Shown: one piece after another, positions 49,607-57,538 of the stretch | How the letters are laid out: each line of letters begins with the position of its first letter | Numbering within the stretch: position 1 is the first letter of the stretch | Assembly (NCBI RefSeq): GCF_016834655.1 | Contig: NZ_JAENHP010000029.1 | Span: forward strand, 1 to 64,000 | From: Paractinoplanes ovalisporus | GTDB taxonomy: Bacteria; Actinomycetota; Actinomycetes; Mycobacteriales; Micromonosporaceae | Direction of reading: 5' to 3' | Length of the DNA stretch: 64,000 nucleotides | Position numbers and translations under genes: made by a program | Notes under the pieces: generated by a model | Told to the model about the DNA's origin: nothing | Databases searched by the model: none | Seen by the model: only the letters and a program-made list of their open reading frames with translations

Positions 49607-51076
49607 TCAGGCCGACGACGGCTCGGTCAGCGGCAGCCTCACGAGGAACTTCGTGTCGCCGGGCTTGGAATCGAGCTTGATGTCGCCGCCGTGGCCGTTC
49701 ACCACGATCCGGTACGAGATGTCGAGGCCCAGCCCCGTGCCCTCGCCCACCGGCTTGGTGGTGAAGAACGGCTCGAACACGCGCTTCTTCAGCTCCTCGG
49801 GCACGCCCGGACCGGAGTCGCCGACCGAGACCACCACGTGGTCGTCCTCGCGGTACGTCTTGATCGTCAGCGTGCCGGCGCCGTGCATGGCCTGCACCGC
49901 GTTGTCGATCAGGTTGGTCCACACCTGGTTGAGCTCGGCCGGGTGGGCCGGGACCTGCGGCAACGACCGGTCGTAGTCCTTCACGACCTTCACCCCGTCG
50001 CCGATCTTGTGGGTGAGCATCACCAGCGTGCTGTCGAGACCGCTGTGCACGTCGATCCACTGATGGGCGGCCCGGTCCATCTGCGAGTACTGCTTGGCCG
50101 CCGACACCAGCGACGAGACGCGACCGGTGGCGTCCTCGATGTCGGTCATCAGCTGCTCGGTCTCGAGCGCGTAGCCGATCCAGTGGATGGCCTGGTCGAG
50201 CAGCTTCTGGGTGCCGACCCGCTCCTCGATCAGGGTGAGGCACTCGATGTCGAGACCGCCCTGGGCGAAGACCGGAGCCAGGTCCCAGCCGCCGGTGACG
50301 TTGCGCTCGTCCATCCAGTCGCCGAGCTCGTCCTCGCGGTCGGCCGTCTCCATCGCGGTCAGCGGCTTCGCCTTGGCCGCCCGCTCGATCACGTCTTCCT
50401 GCAGCTCGACCAGGGCCACCAGCTTCTCCGGTTCGACCTTGCCGGCGGCCAGCATGGCCAGCTTGTGGCGCATGCCGGCGACCCGCTGGCGCAGCGCGGC
50501 GGTGGCCCGGGAGGCGGCCGCGGCCGGGTTGTTGAGCTCGTGCATGAGACCGGCCGAGAGGGCACCGAGCGCGGTGAGGCGCTGCCGCTCGCTGACCGCG
50601 GCCTGGGTGTTGCGCATGCCGATGGTCAGGCCCTCGAGCAGGTGGATCGCCATCGGGAACCACTCGCGCATCATCCAGCCGAAGTCGGTGGCGGAGAGCA
50701 CGAAGAAGTCGCTGTCGTCGAGCGCGCGCAGGCTCATCATGTAGTTGCGCTGCACACCGTCGTCGCGCAGGTAGGCGTTGGTAGCGCCCATGTAGACGCC
50801 GCGCTGCTCGGTGCGGTTGGTGCGCACCTCGTCCTGCCCGACCCGGCGGGTCAGCTCGATCGTGCCGGTGAGCAGCACGAAGAACTGGTCGGCGGGGTCG
50901 CCCTCGCGGATCACCACGCCGCCGGCCGGCATGTGCATGGTGCAGCCGTGCTCCGAGATCCAGGTCAGCTGGTCGTCGGTCAGCTTCTCGAACAGGAACA
51001 GCGTGCGCAGCTCGTCGTTGGTGAGCTGTCCCGGCTCACAGGGAACCAGCCGGACCTCGTCGGTGGTGTCACTCAT
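49607..51076 (-). CDS. Histidine kinase with cyclic-nucleotide-binding domain
   Basis: 489 residues, soluble. An N-terminal cNMP-binding domain (about 25-155; GGVVIREGDPADQFFVLLTGTIEL) replaces a membrane sensor. The phosphoacceptor His179 is in GLMHELNNPAAAA. The catalytic domain has NLIDNAVQAM (N-box), GDSGPGVP, FEPFFTTK and GEGTGLGLDIS. The insert of about 100 residues between H-box and N-box (LVALVELQEDVIERAAKAK...) is longer than usual. The receiver-flavoprotein gene is 3 bp upstream in the same operon and is its natural partner. Confidence 0.93.
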   Translation of the reverse strand: MSDTTDEVRLVPCEPGQLTNDELRTLFLFEKLTDDQLTWISEHGCTMHMPAGGVVIREGDPADQFFVLLTGTIELTRRVGQDEVRTNRTEQRGVYMGATNAYLRDDGVQRNYMMSLRALDDSDFFVLSATDFGWMMREWFPMAIHLLEGLTIGMRNTQAAVSERQRLTALGALSAGLMHELNNPAAAASRATAALRQRVAGMRHKLAMLAAGKVEPEKLVALVELQEDVIERAAKAKPLTAMETADREDELGDWMDERNVTGGWDLAPVFAQGGLDIECLTLIEERVGTQKLLDQAIHWIGYALETEQLMTDIEDATGRVSSLVSAAKQYSQMDRAAHQWIDVHSGLDSTLVMLTHKIGDGVKVVKDYDRSLPQVPAHPAELNQVWTNLIDNAVQAMHGAGTLTIKTYREDDHVVVSVGDSGPGVPEELKKRVFEPFFTTKPVGEGTGLGLDISYRIVVNGHGGDIKLDSKPGDTKFLVRLPLTEPSSA

Positions 51077-51079
51077 GGC

Positions 51080-52738
51080 TTACTGAGCCTCCAGATAGCG
51101 GTGGACCAGCGTGACGGCCATCGCGCCCTCGCCGACCGCCGAGGCCACCCGCTTCACGGAGTTGGCCCGGACGTCGCCGGCGGCAAAGATGCCGGGAACA
51201 CTGCACTCCAGGTAGAACGGATCCCGGTCCCGATTCCATCCCTTCGGGCGGGTGCCATTTGAGAGAAGATCCGGCCCGGTGTAGACGAAGCCCTTCTCGT
51301 CGCGGGCCACGGAGGTTCCCAACCAGTCCGTACGCGGTTCGGCGCCGATGAAGACGAAGAGGTACCCGCATTCGACGGTGGTGCTCAGGCCCTCTTTGCT
51401 GTCACAGATCGTGATCGCCTGCAGATGTCCGTCGCCCTGCGCGCCGATCACTTCGCAGCGCGTACGCACCTTGATGTTGTCGATCTTGTTGAGCTGCTGG
51501 ATCAGGTAGTACGACATCGACGCCTCGAGCGAGTCGCCGCGCACCAGCAGCGTCACCGACCGCGCGTATCGCGAGAAGAACAGTGCCGCCTGCCCGGCCG
51601 AGTTGGCGCCGCCCACGATGTAGACGTCGCTGCCCGCGCAGGACGGGCCCTCGGTCGAGGCGGAACCGTAGTAAACGCCCGAACCGGTGAGCTCGGCGAC
51701 GCCGTCGGCGACCAGCGGACGATAGGCCACACCGGTGGCCAGCACGATCGAGTGGGCCGAGATCTCGCCACCGTCGGCGAAGCTCAGCGTGCGGGCCGAG
51801 CCGTCCTGCCGCAGGCCGGTGACGTCGCGCGTGGTCAGCACCTCGGCCGAGAACTTGCTGGCCTGGCGGCGGGCCCGGTCGGTCAGCTGCGCGCCCGAGA
51901 CGCCGTCGGGGAAGCCCAGGTAGTTCTCGATCCGCGAGCTCTGACCGGCCTGACCGCCGACCGCGCGCCGCTCGACCAGCAGCGTCTTGAGGCCCTCGGA
52001 GGCGCCGTAGACCGCGGCGCCGAGCCCGGCCGGGCCGCCGCCCACGATGATCAGGTCGTAGAAGTCGCGGCCCGGGGCCGTGGACAACCCGACCGCCTCG
52101 GCCACCTCGGTCGTGCTGGGCTGGGTCAGCGCCCGCCCGTCGGCCGTCACGACCAGCGGGATCGACTCGGGACCGACCCCGGCCGCCTCGAGCAGGCGCA
52201 GGCCCTCGGACTCGTCGGCGCCGAGCCACTTGTAGGGCACCAGGTTGCGGGCGAGGAAGTCGCGGATCTCGTACGAGGGTTCGCTCCACCGGTGGCCGAC
52301 GACGCGGATGTCCTCCATCTCGCGGTCGCCGGTGGCCTGCCACGCGTCGAGCAGCGCGTCGATCACCGGGTAGAGCTTCTCCTCCGGCGGGTCCCACGGC
52401 TTGAGCAGGTAATGGTCGACGTCGACCACGTTGATGGCCTGGATGGCGGCGTCGGTGTCGGCGTACGCGGTCAGCAGCGCGCGCCGGGCGTTGGGGAACA
52501 GGTCCATCGCCTGTTCCAGGAACTCGATGCCGTTGGTCTGCGGCATCCGGTAGTCGGCGAGCATGACGGCGACCCGGCCGCCGCGCAGTTTGAGTTCCTT
52601 GAGCGCGTCGAGGGCCTCGGAGGCCGACGACGCGCGCAGGATGCGGTACTGGTCGCCGTAACGACGGCGCAGGTCGCGGGCGATGGCCCGGGAGACCGCG
52701 GGATCGTCGTCGACGGTCAGGATCGCGGGGTGGCCCAT
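51080..52738 (-). CDS. Response-regulator receiver fused to a thioredoxin-reductase-like flavoprotein
   Basis: 552 residues. The receiver (1-125) has acidic DDD10-12, phosphoacceptor Asp62 (LADYRMP) and Lys in YLLKPW. A linker resembling a thioredoxin-fold segment (about 140-215) is followed by an FAD/NAD(P) module (about 225-550): IIVGGGPAGLGAAVYGASEG, YIVGGANSAGQAALFFSR and FAAGDVRANSVKRVASAVGEG. The CxxC redox motif of thioredoxin reductase is missing, so it may be a phosphorylation-gated NAD(P)H oxidase or peroxide reductase (inference). Operon: NAD kinase, this gene, cNMP histidine kinase. NADP(H) supply and use may be linked. Confidence 0.9.
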   Translation of the reverse strand: MGHPAILTVDDDPAVSRAIARDLRRRYGDQYRILRASSASEALDALKELKLRGGRVAVMLADYRMPQTNGIEFLEQAMDLFPNARRALLTAYADTDAAIQAINVVDVDHYLLKPWDPPEEKLYPVIDALLDAWQATGDREMEDIRVVGHRWSEPSYEIRDFLARNLVPYKWLGADESEGLRLLEAAGVGPESIPLVVTADGRALTQPSTTEVAEAVGLSTAPGRDFYDLIIVGGGPAGLGAAVYGASEGLKTLLVERRAVGGQAGQSSRIENYLGFPDGVSGAQLTDRARRQASKFSAEVLTTRDVTGLRQDGSARTLSFADGGEISAHSIVLATGVAYRPLVADGVAELTGSGVYYGSASTEGPSCAGSDVYIVGGANSAGQAALFFSRYARSVTLLVRGDSLEASMSYYLIQQLNKIDNIKVRTRCEVIGAQGDGHLQAITICDSKEGLSTTVECGYLFVFIGAEPRTDWLGTSVARDEKGFVYTGPDLLSNGTRPKGWNRDRDPFYLECSVPGIFAAGDVRANSVKRVASAVGEGAMAVTLVHRYLEAQ

Positions 52739-52748
52739 GGCAGTTACC

Positions 52749-53918
52749 TCAGCTATCCGCAGTTGGGGTGGCCAGGAGGTCGGCGTATTCGGGGTGGCGG
52801 TCCAGATATCCGGTGACGAAGGGACAGGAGGGAACGACCGGGGTGGCGCGGCCGCGGGCGTCCTCGAGCGCGGCCGCGGCGAGGCGGCTCGCCAGGCCCC
52901 GGCCCGAGAACGACTGCTCGATCTCGGTGTGCAGCAGTTCGATCTTGTCGCCGTGGCGGCGGTAGTGCAGCACGCCGGCCACCTCGCCGCCGATCAGCAG
53001 CTCGTAGCGCTGCCGCTCGAAGGCGTCGACCACGGCGGCGTCGGCCGCGTCGGGCACGCCGACCTGGGCGCTGCCCTCGACGCGCAGCTTGCGGCGGGCC
53101 CGCTCGTAGAAGCTGGTGTTGCCGAGGCGGATCACCTGGGCGGCCGACGGGATGGGCTCGATGGACAGCTTGTCACCGGGATCCGCGTATCCCTCGATGA
53201 TCCCGTCGACCTCGATCGCGAGCCGGCCGCTGGTGGGCAGCACGTCGATGTCGAGCTGCTCCTGCAGGGCCAGCATGAGCGGGCGGTTGAACGAGGAGTG
53301 GGCGGCCGAGGCGGTGACGATCAGGCCCTCGACGTTCGGTGAGACGATCGGGCCGCCGGCCGAGAAGCTGTACGCCGTCGAGCCGGTCGGGGTGGCGACG
53401 ATCACCGCGTCGGCCGCGTAGTTCACGAAGTTCTTGCCCTCGACGCAGATGCCGATCGCGGCCAGCCCGTCGCCCGGCACGCGCACCATGGCGATGTCGT
53501 TGAACGCCGAGACGTCCTTGCCGTCGGGCAGAACGGTCCGGACCGCCGTACGGGACTCGATCGTGAATTTGTGCTCGTCGATCGCGGTCAGTGCGTCGGG
53601 CAGATCGGGCAGGTCGACCTCGGCCAGGAAGCCCAGGCGGCCCACGTTCACACCCAGCACCGGCGTCTTGCGGCCCTCGACCAGGCGCATGGTGCGCAGC
53701 ATCGTGCCGTCGCCACCCAGGCTGACCAGCAGACCCGCCCGCTCGGCCATCTCGTCGGGGGTGACCGCCACCGCCTCGCAGTCGATGCGGTCGATCTCGT
53801 CGTGCAGGCCCAGCACGGTGACGTTGCGCCGCACGGCCCAGTTCACGATCGCGTCGATCGCCGATCCGCAGTCGCGTCGTGGGTGCAGCACGAGCCCTAC
53901 GACCTTGACCATGCCCAT
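52749..53918 (-). CDS. NAD kinase fused to a GNAT (NATD1-like) domain
   Basis: 389 residues. NAD kinase (about 1-290): GGDGTMLR (68-75), FNDIAM, ATPTGSTAYSFSAGGPIV; makes NADP+ from NAD+. The C-terminal 95 residues are a YjdJ/NATD1-type acetyltransferase domain (YELLIGGEVAGVLHYRR, EIEQSFSGRGLASRLAAAALEDAR, PSCPFVTGYLDRHPEY), normally a separate protein. Two adjacent ATG starts are possible (53918 or 53912). It heads an operon with the receiver-flavoprotein and the histidine kinase. The fusion could tie NADP production to acetyl-CoA status or self-acetylation (inference). Confidence 0.9.
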   Translation of the reverse strand: MGMVKVVGLVLHPRRDCGSAIDAIVNWAVRRNVTVLGLHDEIDRIDCEAVAVTPDEMAERAGLLVSLGGDGTMLRTMRLVEGRKTPVLGVNVGRLGFLAEVDLPDLPDALTAIDEHKFTIESRTAVRTVLPDGKDVSAFNDIAMVRVPGDGLAAIGICVEGKNFVNYAADAVIVATPTGSTAYSFSAGGPIVSPNVEGLIVTASAAHSSFNRPLMLALQEQLDIDVLPTSGRLAIEVDGIIEGYADPGDKLSIEPIPSAAQVIRLGNTSFYERARRKLRVEGSAQVGVPDAADAAVVDAFERQRYELLIGGEVAGVLHYRRHGDKIELLHTEIEQSFSGRGLASRLAAAALEDARGRATPVVPSCPFVTGYLDRHPEYADLLATPTADS

Positions 53919-54038
53919 GCCGGATTACCGCCCGTTCTCGTAGTTCAAGAAGACAGCCTTGCACGTTCCGCGCCGGATCGGCGAGGGCAGGGGACGGAGC
54001 ACACGTGGTTCATTCGGGCAGGTTTCCTTCGTGTTTCT

Positions 54039-54052
54039 TGACAGCGTTGTCA
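54039..54052. promoter_or_regulatory. LacI-type operator candidate before the protease gene
   Basis: TGACAGCGTTGTCA is a 14-bp near-palindrome with central CG, the shape of actinomycete LacI-family operators. It overlaps a TTGACA -35-like element, 57 bases before the protease ATG. Confidence 0.45.
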
Positions 54053-54108
54053 GACATAGACAGCCTCCGATTTATCCCCGGTTTTCCCGGCGCTCCGAGA
54101 GGATCCCC

Positions 54109-55647
54109 ATGCGCCCACGTTCACGATTGCTGGCGATAGCCGCCGCCGCGGTCACCGCCGCGTCCCTGAGCCCCATCCCCGCCGCTCAGGCCGCACCGTC
54201 CCCCGCGCCCTCCGACTCCGCCTCGTCCTTCGGCATCGACCCCGGGATGCTCAAGGCGATGCGGCGTGACCTGAAGCTCACCGACGCCCAGATCGCGACC
54301 CGGCTGCGCACCGAGGCGACCGCACCGGCGGTCGAGAAGCGGCTCCGGGCCAAGCTCGGCTCCGCCTTCGCGGGGGCCTGGATCCCCTCCGGGGCCTCCC
54401 GTCTGACGGTCGCGGTGACGTCGTCCGCGGCGCTTGCTTCTGTACGGGCGGAGGGGGCCGATGCTCGGCTCGTCGCGTCTAGTGCTGCTTCTTTGGAGTC
54501 GACACGCGCCAATCTGGACAAAAAGGCTAAAACGGCAAGGGCTTCCGCCGTACGGGGTTGGTATGTCGACACGCCCAACAACCGGGTTGTCGTCATGGCC
54601 GCCCCCGGTTCTTCTGATGCCGCGCGTTCGTTCGCTTCCGGCTCCGGCCCGGTCGCTGTCGTCACCACCGCCGAACAGCCGCGCCCGATGTACGACACCC
54701 GCGGCGGCGACCAGTACGTGATCAACGGCAACACGCTGTGCTCGGTCGGCTTCCCGGTCGCCGGCGGCTTCGTGACGGCCGGCCACTGCGGCGGCACCGG
54801 CAGCCCGACCCTCGGCTACAACAACGTGTCGCAGGGGACCTTCGCCGGTTCGTCGTTCCCCGGCAACGACTACGCCTGGGTCCGTACGAACGGGAACTGG
54901 ACCTCGCAGCCGTGGGTCAACAACTACGCCGGCGGCAACGTCACCGTCGCGGGCTCGCAGGATGCGGCGGTCGGCAGCTCGATCTGCCGCTCCGGACGCA
55001 CCACCGGCTGGCGCTGCGGCACCCTGCTCGGCCGCAACGAGACCATCAACTACTCGCAGGGCGCCGTGTCCGGCCTGTCCCGCAGCAACGCGTGCGCCGA
55101 GCCCGGTGACTCCGGCGGCTCGTGGATCTCGGGCAACCAGGCCCAGGGCGTCACCTCGGGCGGCACCGGCAACTGCTCCAGCGGCGGCACCATGTGGTTC
55201 CAGCCGGTCAACGAGATCCTGCAGGTGTACGGCCTGTCGCTGACCACCACGGGCGGCGGCTCGGGCGGGTCGTCGCTGATCAGCAGCCTCAACAACAAGT
55301 GCATCGACGTGCCCAACAGCAACTTCTCGGACGGCGTACAGCTGCAGATGTGGAACTGCAACAACACCGCCGCCCAGAAGTTCAATTTCGTGAACGGCAC
55401 CCTGCAGACGTCGAACAACAAGTGCGTCGACGTCGCGTGGGGCTCCACGGCCAACGGCGCGGTCATCCAGATCGTCACGTGCAGCGGCAACCCGGCCCAG
55501 CAGTGGGTCCTGTCGGCGGCCGGCGACCTGGTCAACCCCCAGGCCAACAAGTGCATCGACATCGACGCCTGGAACCCCAACGACGGCGCCAAGCTGATCC
55601 TGTGGGAGTGCCACGGCGGAGCCAACCAGAAATGGCGCCGCGGCTGA
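54109..55647 (+). CDS. Secreted serine protease (alpha-lytic/streptogrisin type) with ricin-type lectin domain
   Basis: 512 residues: signal peptide (about 1-28), pro-region (about 30-205) that should act as folding chaperone, S1 protease (about 206-385) with His in VTAGHC, Asp in GNDYAWVR and Ser in EPGDSGGSW, a Gly/Ser linker, then a ricin-type beta-trefoil (about 393-512) with repeats NNKCIDVPNSN, NNKCVDVAWGS and ANKCIDIDAWN. The lectin part probably targets the protease to glycans or cell walls. ATG 54109 follows GAGAGGA. A long hairpin follows. Confidence 0.93.
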   Translation: MRPRSRLLAIAAAAVTAASLSPIPAAQAAPSPAPSDSASSFGIDPGMLKAMRRDLKLTDAQIATRLRTEATAPAVEKRLRAKLGSAFAGAWIPSGASRLTVAVTSSAALASVRAEGADARLVASSAASLESTRANLDKKAKTARASAVRGWYVDTPNNRVVVMAAPGSSDAARSFASGSGPVAVVTTAEQPRPMYDTRGGDQYVINGNTLCSVGFPVAGGFVTAGHCGGTGSPTLGYNNVSQGTFAGSSFPGNDYAWVRTNGNWTSQPWVNNYAGGNVTVAGSQDAAVGSSICRSGRTTGWRCGTLLGRNETINYSQGAVSGLSRSNACAEPGDSGGSWISGNQAQGVTSGGTGNCSSGGTMWFQPVNEILQVYGLSLTTTGGGSGGSSLISSLNNKCIDVPNSNFSDGVQLQMWNCNNTAAQKFNFVNGTLQTSNNKCVDVAWGSTANGAVIQIVTCSGNPAQQWVLSAAGDLVNPQANKCIDIDAWNPNDGAKLILWECHGGANQKWRRG

Positions 55648-55661
55648 CCCCTTCTCTGAGG

Positions 55662-55706
55662 GGTGCCCGGGATTACGGCCGTTCGGTGGCCGCAATCCCG
55701 GGCACC
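55662..55706 (+). terminator. Long hairpin terminator
   Basis: GGTGCCCGGGATTACGGCC and GGCCGCAATCCCGGGCACC pair over 19 bp with one mismatch and a 7-base loop. Confidence 0.85.
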
Positions 55707-55714
55707 TTCGTGTC

Positions 55715-56143
55715 ATGACAGTTGACCGCTCCGGATCCCGCATCGACCACCTGAACCTGGCCGTCCCCGACCTGGCGGCGGCGGTGGCCTTCTACGAGCC
55801 GGTGCTGGCGTCCATCGGCATCACCAAGATGCTGGAGATCCCACCGAACGCCACCCCGAACCAGCCGACCGCGATGACGGGTTTCGGCCTGGCCGACGTG
55901 AAGCCCTACTTCTGGCTCATCGACGGCGGCACCGTGGGTTCGAACATGCACGTGGCCTTCACCGTCGACACCCACGACGACGTGCACACCTTCTACAAGG
56001 CGGCCCTCAACGCCGGCGCCACGTCATTGCTGGAGCCGGCCGTCCACCCCGAGTATCACGACGACTATTACGGCGCTTTCGTCCTCGACCCGCACGCCAT
56101 CAACCTCGAGGCCGTCTGTCACCGCCAGACTAAGCCGCGTTGA
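55715..56143 (+). CDS. VOC-family (glyoxalase/dioxygenase fold) protein
   Basis: 142 residues with two beta-alpha-beta-beta-beta modules. IDHLNLAVPDLAAAVAFYEPVLASIG and HVAFTVDTHDDVHTFYKAAL...GAFVLDPHAINLEAVCH carry metal-type His and Glu residues. This family includes glyoxalases, dioxygenases and resistance proteins; the substrate is not evident. ATG 55715 begins 8 bases after the terminator hairpin, so it probably has its own promoter. Confidence 0.87.
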   Translation: MTVDRSGSRIDHLNLAVPDLAAAVAFYEPVLASIGITKMLEIPPNATPNQPTAMTGFGLADVKPYFWLIDGGTVGSNMHVAFTVDTHDDVHTFYKAALNAGATSLLEPAVHPEYHDDYYGAFVLDPHAINLEAVCHRQTKPR

Positions 56144-56166
56144 CTCGATGGACCAGACTCGGATGA

Positions 56167-57432
56167 GTGGAGGTGGCCTCGCCGTCGTTTGCGCAATGCC
56201 GCCAGGCGGCACGTTCGATTCGTGCCGGTGATCGATGGAAGATTGTCCGCGATTTCCTCCGGCCCCGGACATTCTCGTGGTTTCGCTCGCGCCTGCCGAT
56301 TGCGCTCCTGCTCTTCCGGTCCGGTCGCGACGGCTGTCTTCTGTGGGAGTCGCCCCACTCCTTGATCGTGGTGGCTCCACCGGCGGCACAGCGGCGTCGA
56401 TCCTGGCTGGATCGCTGGTGTGACACCTTGATGCTGTTCGGTCCGTCGCTGGGCTTACTCATCGCCGCTGTTGTCAGCGTCGCGCTCCGGGCGCCGATGG
56501 CTGTTCAGGTTTCGCTGGTATCGGCGTTCTTCTTCTGGCCGGTCCTGTTCTCCACGATCGGTATGGTCGCCGACCTTGTGGACTTTGCGAGGTGGTTCAT
56601 CCGCAATTCGTCCGCCGGCGACGGTCTCGCAGAGGTGGACCGGGTGCTCGACGCGAACTGGTCGGTCAGGTTGCTTCACGGTGCCGGGCCAGGTGATTTT
56701 GCCGAGGTCACCGGAGGTCTTCCGGGTGGCACCGAAGCACTCCTGATTCCGGCCGAAGCGGTGACCGGAGAGAACGTGCTGACGCATTGGAGATCCTCGC
56801 CGCAGGTGAGTCGCCTCGACGAATCGGGCTCGGTGCTGGTGATGCTCCCGGAGCAGAAACGCCTGATCGAGGCGCAGCCGATAAGGACCTCGCCGCACGC
56901 GGTCATTGCGATCATGACTGCGCTGAGCGTGCTGCTGCTCGTCGCCGGAGGTGCGTATGTGGTGGCCCCGGCGGAGAAAGCCGCATGTGGAAGTTCCTGC
57001 GGCGAGCGACCCGCCACGTATGGAAACGCGCTTTATTGGCTTCTCAATCGGCTGTCCGGCGGCGACCCCAACGACCTTGGGGCCGCAACGCTTTTCGGTC
57101 GCTTCGTAGGAATCGTGGTGACCACGGTGAGTGTCGTCGTCGTGGCCGTCTTGGCGAAGTCGCTTGCGAACAAGGCCTTGGAGGTCCGGCGTCCCTCCGC
57201 CGTCGATGTCGGTGCCGCCTTCAATGCGTCCGTCGCGCGGAATCGGCGAGCAGTGCCGCTCAGTCAGGGCCGAGAGAGCCGATCAGGGCCACCCAGCCAA
57301 GGCCGACAAGGCAGAGAAGGCCGTCTCGTCCCTTCGGCTGTTGCATTCATCGCCGGGACCGCGGTGACTGCTGTGGCCTGGACCGTCGGGCGTCGGCGGC
57401 AGGAACGGCGGGGCAGGGGACGTGGGCGTTAA
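56167..57432 (+). CDS. Multi-pass membrane protein of unknown function, lower GC
   Basis: 421 residues. Membrane helices lie near 93-110, 115-135, 245-270 and 315-335, with a soluble domain between (about 155-240; WSVRLLHGAGPGDFAEVTGGLPGGTEALLIPAEAV). A basic, Gly/Arg/Gln-rich tail (QGRESRSGPPSQGRQGREGR) precedes a last hydrophobic stretch. The codon mix is less GC-rich than its neighbours and includes TTA and TTT codons, suggesting transfer. GTG 56167 is a weakly supported start. No family is recognised. Confidence 0.65.
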   Translation: MEVASPSFAQCRQAARSIRAGDRWKIVRDFLRPRTFSWFRSRLPIALLLFRSGRDGCLLWESPHSLIVVAPPAAQRRRSWLDRWCDTLMLFGPSLGLLIAAVVSVALRAPMAVQVSLVSAFFFWPVLFSTIGMVADLVDFARWFIRNSSAGDGLAEVDRVLDANWSVRLLHGAGPGDFAEVTGGLPGGTEALLIPAEAVTGENVLTHWRSSPQVSRLDESGSVLVMLPEQKRLIEAQPIRTSPHAVIAIMTALSVLLLVAGGAYVVAPAEKAACGSSCGERPATYGNALYWLLNRLSGGDPNDLGAATLFGRFVGIVVTTVSVVVVAVLAKSLANKALEVRRPSAVDVGAAFNASVARNRRAVPLSQGRESRSGPPSQGRQGREGRLVPSAVAFIAGTAVTAVAWTVGRRRQERRGRGRGR

Positions 57433-57538
57433 AGGGCAGGGCGTCTCGAACTAAGGCCGAGCTTGTTGATCTTTAAGGTCGTTTTAAGGGCGAGCTTCCG
57501 AGGATGGGCGGGTCCGCTACTACGGAGGCTCTTGCACG

